The position numbers and the translations under genes are program-made. A stretch of 9,415 nucleotides of DNA from JABFRZ01 sp036376275 (GTDB taxonomy: Bacteria > Planctomycetota > UBA1135 > GCA-002686595): NCBI GenBank assembly GCA_036376275.1, contig DASVAP010000290.1, positions 1 to 9,415 on the forward strand, given 5' to 3'. Each line of letters opens with the position of its first letter. Positions within the stretch are counted from its first letter, which is position 1. The notes beneath the pieces were generated by a model. The model was given only the letters and a program-made list of their open reading frames with translations. It did not search any database and was not told the origin of the DNA. Positions 5,083-9,415 of the stretch are shown one piece after another.

Positions 5083-6381
5083 GTGACCCCCGTCCCGTCG
5101 CGCGTCTGGGGCGCGACGCTCCTCTCCGCCCTGGCGCGGCAGTGGAGCGCGCTGTGCACGCTCCTCTCCCTGGCCGTGCTGGCGCGCGCCCTCGACGCGG
5201 CCGACTTCGGACGCTTCACCTTCTACCTGGCGGTGCTCGCCTTCCTGGACGTGCTGGTCGACTGCGGCACCTCGAGCGCGGCGGTGCAGCAGGGCGCCAG
5301 CGATGCACGCGCCTTCGCGGCCGCGCTCGCGGCGGGCCGCCGCATCCGCGCCGTCGCGGCCCTGGCCGGAGCCGCGCTGGTCGGGCTCACGGCCGGCTGG
5401 GCCGGCGAGCGCGAGCTCCCCTACGTGTGCCTGGCGCTGCTCGGCCCGACCGCGCGCGTGGCGGAGATGTCGGCCGTGGCCTTCCAGCGCGACATCGCCT
5501 GGGGCAAGCCGCTGCTGCTGCGCGCGCTCGGGTCCACGCTGCGCCTGGGGCTGATCGCGACCCTGGCGACGCGCCCCGGGCTCGGCTTCGGGCCCTACCT
5601 CCTGGCGCACTCGGCCGCGCTGGCGCTCGGGAACGTCGCCGTGCACCTCGCCGCGCGGCCCCGGCTGCCGGCTCCGGCCCCGCCGGCGCCGGGCTTCCTG
5701 CGCGTGGCGGCCCCGCTCGCGGCCCTCGGGCTCGTGCAGCAGGCCTACGCCTGGGCCGACAACGGTTTCCTGCGCGCGCTGGCGGGGCCGGAGGAGCTCG
5801 GCCGCTACAACGCGGCCGCGCGCCCGTTCCTGTGGCTGGCCTTCTTCGCGGCCTTCGCCAGCACCTCGGCCCTGCCCTGGCTGGCGCGCGCCGCCGCCCG
5901 CGCCGAGCTGGGCCGCGCGACGCGCGCCCTGGCGCTGCCACTCGTGCTCGGCGCCGCGCTGGCGACGGGCGCGCTGCTGCCCTGGCGCGCGGAGCTCCTG
6001 CGGCTCGCCTTCGGCCCCGGCTTCGAGGCCGGCGCGACGAGCCTGGGCTGGCTGCTCTGCGCGCTGCTCCCGATCGCGCTCGGCGCGACCTGGCTCACGG
6101 CCGTGATCGCCGCCGGACGCATGCGCGCGGCGCTCGCCGTCGCCGCGGCGGCCCTGACGGTCAACCTGGCGGCGAACGCGCTGCTCGTGCCACGCCTCGG
6201 CGCCCCCGGCGCGGCCCTGGCGCGGCTCGCCACCGAGAGCACCGTGGCCCTGGGCGCGCTCGCCGTCCTGCGCCGGATCGAGGCCTGGCCGCTCGGGGCT
6301 CCGAAGCGCTTCCTGCTCGCGCCGCTCGTGCTGGCGCTGACCTGGGCCGGCTCGCAGGCGCTGCACGGGGCACTCCGCTAG
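5083..6381 (+). CDS. Polysaccharide flippase, Wzx/MOP superfamily
   Basis: 432 residues from the GTG start, an integral inner-membrane protein with about 12 hydrophobic segments. It would flip lipid-linked oligosaccharide across the inner membrane for surface glycan assembly. Family landmarks: ARALDAADFGRFTFYLAVLAFLD in the first two helices (34-56, resembling LGPxxFGxYs in Wzx proteins); the central QQAYAWADNGFLRALAGPEELGRYNAAARP region (219-248), a cytoplasmic loop plus helix in which the intramembrane Asp and the G-x-Y motif are typical; and the C-terminal AGRMRAALAVAAAALTVNLAANALLVPRLGAPGAALA (344-380), characteristic of the MOP superfamily. Upstream is the IDH-like gene after 148 bp; downstream a GT4 glycosyltransferase starts 10 bp after the TAG. 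It is most likely an O-antigen or core-glycan transporter, though the cargo is unknown. It is very Ala/Leu-rich, like its neighbours, with no sign of foreign origin. Confidence 0.85.
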   Translation: MTPVPSRVWGATLLSALARQWSALCTLLSLAVLARALDAADFGRFTFYLAVLAFLDVLVDCGTSSAAVQQGASDARAFAAALAAGRRIRAVAALAGAALVGLTAGWAGERELPYVCLALLGPTARVAEMSAVAFQRDIAWGKPLLLRALGSTLRLGLIATLATRPGLGFGPYLLAHSAALALGNVAVHLAARPRLPAPAPPAPGFLRVAAPLAALGLVQQAYAWADNGFLRALAGPEELGRYNAAARPFLWLAFFAAFASTSALPWLARAAARAELGRATRALALPLVLGAALATGALLPWRAELLRLAFGPGFEAGATSLGWLLCALLPIALGATWLTAVIAAGRMRAALAVAAAALTVNLAANALLVPRLGAPGAALARLATESTVALGALAVLRRIEAWPLGAPKRFLLAPLVLALTWAGSQALHGALR

Positions 6382-6384
6382 GCT
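6379..6384 (+). promoter_or_regulatory. TAGGCT box before the GT4 gene, candidate -10 for a leaderless transcript
   Basis: TAGGCT (TAnnnT form) starts with the TAG stop codon of the flippase and ends 7 nt before the ATG at 6392, the distance at which transcription would begin at or next to the start codon. The same string, in the context GCTAGGCT-(T)-CCG-N-CCC-ATGCGCGTCGG, precedes the other GT4 gene at 8958. No Shine-Dalgarno precedes either gene. No -35 is recognisable. Confidence 0.35.
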
Positions 6385-6391
6385 CCGCCCC

Positions 6392-7549
6392 ATGCGCGTC
6401 GGGATCGACTACCGTCCGGCCCTGGTGAACCGCGAGGGCATCGGGCGTTACGCGCGCGAGCTCGTGCGCGGGCTGGTCGAGCACCGCTTCGGCTCGAACC
6501 TCGGGCTCTTCGGCTACACCCTGGCCGGGGCGCGCTTCGGGCGGGCCGAGCTCGGGCTGGAGCACGAGGCCGGCCAGCCGGAGCTGCTGCGCCTGCGCTG
6601 GCCCTCGAAGGCCCTGCCCTGGCTGCTGGCGCGCCTGGGCAAGGGCGTCGACGACCTGGTGGGCGGCTGCCAGGTCTACCACCACACCCAGTACTCGCGC
6701 CTGCCCGTGCGCCAGGCGCTCGAGGTGGCCACGATCCACGACTGCCTGTACCTCAAGGACGCCGACTACGTCGCGCCCGCGGCGGCGGAGCGCATGGCGG
6801 CCGCGGCGCGCGAGCTGGTGGCGCGCGCGCGCCGCATCCTGGTGCCGAGCGAGTTCGTGGGGGCCGAGGTCGTGCTGCACTTCGGCGCCTGGCCGGCCCA
6901 GATCACGGTCACGCCGCTCGGCTGCGACCACCTGGCGCGCGCGCTCCCGCCCGAGGGTTTTCCACGCCCGGCGGAGCCCTACGTCCTGACCGTGGCGCGC
7001 GTCGACAACCGCAAGAACCACGTGCGCATGCTGGCGGCCTTCGAGCAACTCGTGCGCGAGGGCCTCCCCCACCGCTGGGTCGTGGCCGGGCCGCCCGGCC
7101 ACGGGGTCGAGCACTTCCGCCGCGCCCTGGCGCGCTCGCCGGCGGCCGCGCGCGTCGAGTGGCGCACGGACGTCTCCGAGGCCGAGCTGCCGCGCCTCTA
7201 CGCGCAGGCGGACCTGTTCCTCTTCGCCAGCCTGGGCGAGGGCTTCGGGCTGCCCCCGCTCGAGGCCATGGTGGCCGGCACGCCGGTCGTGACCAGCGCG
7301 CTCACCTCGCTGCCCGAGGTGTGCGGCGAGGCCGCCTGGTACGTCGAGCCCAGCGACCCCGAGCGCATCTTCGAGGCCGCGCGGCGCCTGCTCACCGAGC
7401 CCCATCTGCGTGCCGAGCTCGTCGCGCGCGGCAAGGTCCAGGCGCGCAAGTTCACCTGGCGCGAGACCGCGCGCCAGACCCTGCTCGCCTACCAGAAGGC
7501 CACCGAGCCCGTGCCCGACGACGACCACAAGGTGCGGCGCTCGCTCTGA
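6392..7549 (+). CDS. GT4-family glycosyltransferase
   Basis: 385 residues, two Rossmann-like domains (GT-B fold), transferring a sugar from a nucleotide donor to a glycan acceptor at the cytoplasmic face of the membrane. The N-terminal half holds G-I-G-R-Y (16-20), HHTQYSRLP (97-105), and TIHDCLYL (114-121), an acceptor-side pattern common in mannosyl- or rhamnosyl-type GT4 enzymes. VPSEF (151-155) begins the interdomain region. The C-terminal donor domain has VARVDNRKNH (201-210; Arg203 and Lys208 are expected to contact the diphosphate) and the EX7E motif E283-GFGLPPL-E291 followed by GTPVVTS. The length is normal for the family. It has no transmembrane segment. It sits between a flippase and an LPS kinase, so a role in LPS core or O-antigen is likely; donor and linkage cannot be read. 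The ATG lacks a Shine-Dalgarno and follows a TAGGCT box. Confidence 0.9.
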   Translation: MRVGIDYRPALVNREGIGRYARELVRGLVEHRFGSNLGLFGYTLAGARFGRAELGLEHEAGQPELLRLRWPSKALPWLLARLGKGVDDLVGGCQVYHHTQYSRLPVRQALEVATIHDCLYLKDADYVAPAAAERMAAAARELVARARRILVPSEFVGAEVVLHFGAWPAQITVTPLGCDHLARALPPEGFPRPAEPYVLTVARVDNRKNHVRMLAAFEQLVREGLPHRWVVAGPPGHGVEHFRRALARSPAAARVEWRTDVSEAELPRLYAQADLFLFASLGEGFGLPPLEAMVAGTPVVTSALTSLPEVCGEAAWYVEPSDPERIFEAARRLLTEPHLRAELVARGKVQARKFTWRETARQTLLAYQKATEPVPDDDHKVRRSL

Positions 7550-7562
7550 GCCCAGCCGTCGC

Positions 7563-8396
7563 ATGCCGCCTTCGCTCGCCACACCGGAGCCGCCCGCGCC
7601 CGGCCAGCCGTGGGTGCGCGCGGACCTGCGGCCGCTCTTCGCCGGGCTCGACTTCGACGCGTTCCTGGCCCTGGGCGGCGAGCACGTGCGCACCGGCCCG
7701 GACGGCGCGCGGCACACGAGCCGCTTCGAGCGCGGCGGCCGGCGCTTCTACCTGAAGGTGCACACCGGCCTCGGCTGGGGCGAGATCCTGCGCTGCTGGC
7801 TGCAGGGCAAGCGCGCGATCGTCGACGCGCGGCCGGAGGCGCGCGCCCTGACGCACCTCGCGGAGCTCGGCCTCGCGGCGCCGCGCCTCGCGGCCTGGGG
7901 CGTGCGCGGCCGCGACCCGGCCCGGCGCCAGTCGTTCCTGGTCACGGAGAGCCTGGAGGAGAGCGAGGACCTGGCCGAGGTCCTGGCGCGGGCGCCGCCC
8001 CCGACCATTCGCTTCCGCCAGGCGCTCGCGCGCGAGCTGGGCCGCATCGCCGGGCGCCTGCACGCGGCGCGCCTCGCGCACCAGGACCTGTACCTGACGC
8101 ACTTCCGCCTGCGCCGGCACGCGGACGGGAGCTTCGCGCTCTTCCTGCTCGACCTGCACCGCGCCTACGTCGCGCCGCGCGCCCGCCGCCGCTGGCAGCG
8201 CAAGGACCTGGCGGCGCTGCGCTACTCGACCCTGGCCCTGGCGGTCACGCGCGCCGACTGCGCGCGCTTCTTCGCGGCCTACCGGGCCGAGCTGGCGCCC
8301 ACCGAGCGCGCCGCCGAGCGCGCCCTGCGCCGGCGCGTCGAGGCCCGCGCCCGCCGGGTGCAGGCGCGCATCGCGCGCCGCGGCGGCGCCGACTGA
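7563..8396 (+). CDS. waaP: Lipopolysaccharide core heptose kinase, WaaP/RfaP-like
   Basis: 277 residues, a small eukaryotic-kinase-like protein that would phosphorylate a core sugar (heptose I in enterobacteria) of LPS with ATP at the cytoplasmic face. Kinase landmarks are in order: FYLK with Lys65 for ATP, an Arg-rich segment, Glu92 in the helix PEARALTHLAELGLAAP (91-107), hinge SFLVTESLEES (124-134), catalytic loop HQDLYLTHF (173-181) with Asp175, metal-binding LLDLHRA (195-201) with Asp197, and RRWQRKDLAALRYS (209-222). The last three match the HRDCYICHF, IDLHRA and RWRDKDL segments of E. coli WaaP closely; HRD is HQD here. It starts at the ATG 13 nt after the transferase stop; an in-frame upstream codon at 7410 would add 51 non-homologous residues overlapping that gene. 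It converges with the arsenate reductase gene, leaving 9 bp between the stops. Confidence 0.88.
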   Translation: MPPSLATPEPPAPGQPWVRADLRPLFAGLDFDAFLALGGEHVRTGPDGARHTSRFERGGRRFYLKVHTGLGWGEILRCWLQGKRAIVDARPEARALTHLAELGLAAPRLAAWGVRGRDPARRQSFLVTESLEESEDLAEVLARAPPPTIRFRQALARELGRIAGRLHAARLAHQDLYLTHFRLRRHADGSFALFLLDLHRAYVAPRARRRWQRKDLAALRYSTLALAVTRADCARFFAAYRAELAPTERAAERALRRRVEARARRVQARIARRGGAD

Positions 8397-8405
8397 GCCG
8401 GGCCG

Positions 8406-8876
8406 TCAGCGCGGCGGCACGTCGCGCGGCAGCCCCGGACAGCCGGCCACCAGCCAGGCCCGCAGGCGCTCGCCGATCGCGTCGCGCACGGCGCGGAAGG
8501 CGCGCAGCACCTCCAGCTCGCTGCCGCGCACGTCGGCCGGGTCCTCGAAGGGCCAGGAGAGCAGCGGGATGCGGCCCGGCAGGCTGGTGCAGCGCGCGGC
8601 GGCGGCGCTGCACACCGCGATCACGAGGTCCGGCGGGTCCTCGAGGTACGCCTCGAGCGGATCGGACGTCTGGCGCGCGACGTCGATCCCGACCTCGGCC
8701 ATCACGCTCACCACGCGCGGGTGGAGCTGCGTCGGGTGCGTCCCGGCCGAGAGCGACTCCAGGCGCCGCCCGGCCAGGTGGCGCAGCCAGCCCTCGGCCA
8801 TCTGGCTGCGGCAGGCGTTCGCCGTGCACAGGAACAGCACGCGCGGCTTGCGGCTCACGCGCGGGATTGTGCGCAC
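8406..8876 (-). CDS. arsC: Thioredoxin-coupled arsenate reductase (LMW phosphatase fold)
   Basis: 156 residues; reduces arsenate to arsenite in the cytoplasm using an intramolecular cysteine relay recycled by thioredoxin. The P-loop is C17-TANA-C22-R23-S24. The relay cysteines Cys89 and Cys96 (AVCSAAAARC) and general acid Asp112 (FEDPA) fall at exactly the spacing of the S. aureus pI258 enzyme from its nucleophile Cys10 (Cys15, Cys82, Cys89, Asp105), so a plain tyrosine phosphatase is unlikely. The tail carries one more cysteine (146). The start is uncertain: GTG at 8876 gives seven to ten extra basic residues before RVLFLCTAN; GTG at 8858 or 8840 are alternatives, none with a clear Shine-Dalgarno. 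No arsR, efflux pump or methylase is in the window. It lies antisense within the surface-glycan locus, divergent from the second GT4 gene. Confidence 0.9.
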   Translation of the reverse strand: MRTIPRVSRKPRVLFLCTANACRSQMAEGWLRHLAGRRLESLSAGTHPTQLHPRVVSVMAEVGIDVARQTSDPLEAYLEDPPDLVIAVCSAAAARCTSLPGRIPLLSWPFEDPADVRGSELEVLRAFRAVRDAIGERLRAWLVAGCPGLPRDVPPR

Positions 8877-8883
8877 GGCCGGC

Positions 8884-8906
8884 GGGCGAATCCAGGCTCG
8901 CCCTGG
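8884..8906. other. Overlapping inverted repeats upstream of the arsenate reductase gene
   Basis: GGGCGA (8884-8889) pairs with TCGCCC (8898-8903), and CCAGG (8892-8896) with CCTGG (8902-8906), so the two stems exclude each other. They lie 8-30 bp before the GTG start of the minus-strand gene, in the region shared with the divergent GT4 gene. No match to the classical ArsR operator pattern is visible. Such short GC stems can occur by chance here. Confidence 0.25.
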
Positions 8907-8943
8907 GGCAAGGTCGTGCGAGCGCGTGGTCCCATCCTGCGGC

Positions 8944-8949
8944 TAGGCT
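8944..8949 (+). promoter_or_regulatory. TAGGCT box before the second GT4 gene, candidate leaderless -10
   Basis: TAGGCT ends 8 nt before the ATG at 8958, nearly the same arrangement and flanking bases as at 6379-6392. Here it is in a true divergent intergenic region (8877-8957), so the conservation cannot be explained by a stop codon. There is no Shine-Dalgarno before the ATG, and no evident -35. Confidence 0.4.
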
Positions 8950-8957
8950 TCCGGCCC

Positions 8958-9415
8958 ATGCGCGTCGGCTTCGACGTCTCGCCCCTCGTCCAGCCCCACT
9001 CGCGCGGCCTGGCGCGCGTCGTGGCGGGTCTGGTGGAGGCGCTGGAGCGTCGCGCGCGACTCGCGGTCGTGCGTCTCGCGCCCCCCGCCGGCGCGGGCCT
9101 GCGCCGCTGGCGCCAGGGCGAGCTGCCGCGCCTCGCGCGGGGGCTCGCCGGACTGCACTCCTTCACCTCGGCCTTCGCCCTGCGCGGCCCCGGCGCGCGC
9201 GTGCAGACGATCCACGAGCTGCCCTGGCGGCACGGCGTGGCCGAGAACGCGGGCCTGCGCCACCGCCTGTGGGCCAGCCTCGCGGCGCGGCGCGCGACGC
9301 GCGTCGTCTGCCCGAGCGAGCACGTGGCGCGCGAGCTCGGCCCGGCCGTGCGCAGGAAGACGCGCGTCGTGCCGTGGGGCGTCGCGGCGCACTTCTGCGA
9401 CGAGCCCGAGCCGGG
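8958..9415 (+). CDS. GT4-family glycosyltransferase, N-terminal part (runs off the window)
   Basis: Open from the ATG at 8958 to the window end: 152 complete codons with no stop, so the C-terminal donor domain is not visible. Residues 1-8 (MRVGFDVS) mirror the start of the transferase at 6392 (MRVGIDYR). Further shared acceptor-domain landmarks are LHSFTSAFALRGPGARVQTIHELPW (66-90, with TIHE as in TIHD of the other gene), the helix RHRLWASLAARRATRVVCPSEHVARELG (101-128, with PSEHV), and RVVPWGV (136-142), which corresponds to the start of the linker to the donor domain. It is therefore a second GT4 enzyme of the same type, probably adding another sugar to the same glycan. It is divergent from arsC and preceded by a TAGGCT box. 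The family is clear from the N-terminal half; donor and product are unknown. Confidence 0.82.
   Translation, partial: MRVGFDVSPLVQPHSRGLARVVAGLVEALERRARLAVVRLAPPAGAGLRRWRQGELPRLARGLAGLHSFTSAFALRGPGARVQTIHELPWRHGVAENAGLRHRLWASLAARRATRVVCPSEHVARELGPAVRRKTRVVPWGVAAHFCDEPEP

Noticed and set aside
3162..5219. A 685-codon open frame on the minus strand across the GNAT and IDH-like genes
   Set aside because: It runs antisense to the well-supported IDH-like gene and out of frame with the GNAT gene; its product is Arg/Ala/Gly/His-rich low-complexity sequence, as expected for a stop-poor shadow frame in very GC-rich DNA.
4882..6393. Long minus-strand open frame opposite the flippase
   Set aside because: The translation is Arg/Gly/Glu/Gln-rich with no domain pattern, while the plus-strand frame gives regular hydrophobic helices and MOP-family landmarks.
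6161..7717. 518-codon minus-strand open frame opposite the GT4 gene
   Set aside because: It is antisense to a transferase with an intact EX7E motif; no recognisable motif in the antisense product.
8391..8412. Possible bidirectional terminator between waaP and arsC
   Set aside because: Only a 4-bp CTGA/TCAG pairing was found in and around the 9-bp gap; too weak to call.

Overview
The window is a very GC-rich stretch from a Gram-negative-type (diderm) bacterium. A heptose-kinase-like LPS kinase, a flippase and two GT4 glycosyltransferases indicate an LPS-like surface glycan. The membrane-anchored protein with several carboxypeptidase-regulatory-like domains, the poor Shine-Dalgarno signals and the base composition would fit a high-GC Planctomycetota or a myxobacterium-like lineage. 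This placement is inference; no rRNA or marker gene is present.

Layout. Positions 1-283 hold no gene but contain several perfect inverted repeats and a GACGCGGAG repeat block. On the minus strand, 284-1996 encodes an N-terminally anchored beta-sandwich repeat protein with its own candidate promoter. A hairpin-rich spacer (1997-2255) separates it from a compact minus-strand operon, transcribed in the order GNAT acetyltransferase (3823-3173), prephenate dehydratase (3165-2551), chorismate mutase (2546-2256). The last two together carry out chorismate to phenylpyruvate, the committed branch to phenylalanine. They are split into two proteins, in the opposite order to the classical fused P-protein, and lack the ACT regulatory domain. 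A divergent promoter region (3824-3905) leads rightwards to an isocitrate-dehydrogenase-family enzyme (3906-4934).

The right half is a surface-polysaccharide locus on the plus strand: Wzx-like flippase (5083-6381), GT4 glycosyltransferase (6392-7549) and WaaP-like lipopolysaccharide kinase (7563-8396). After a minus-strand thioredoxin-type arsenate reductase (8406-8876), convergent with the kinase, comes a second, truncated GT4 glycosyltransferase (8958 to the window end). The flippase, transferases and kinase plausibly build, phosphorylate and export an LPS core or O-antigen-like glycan.

I see no mobile element, CRISPR array, tRNA or rRNA, and no clearly new defence or biosynthetic system. 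The points most worth a second look are the left-end structured repeats, the mixed type I/type II motif set of the IDH-like enzyme, the divergent stand-alone prephenate dehydratase, and a possible leaderless/bidirectional promoter style built on TAGGNT elements.
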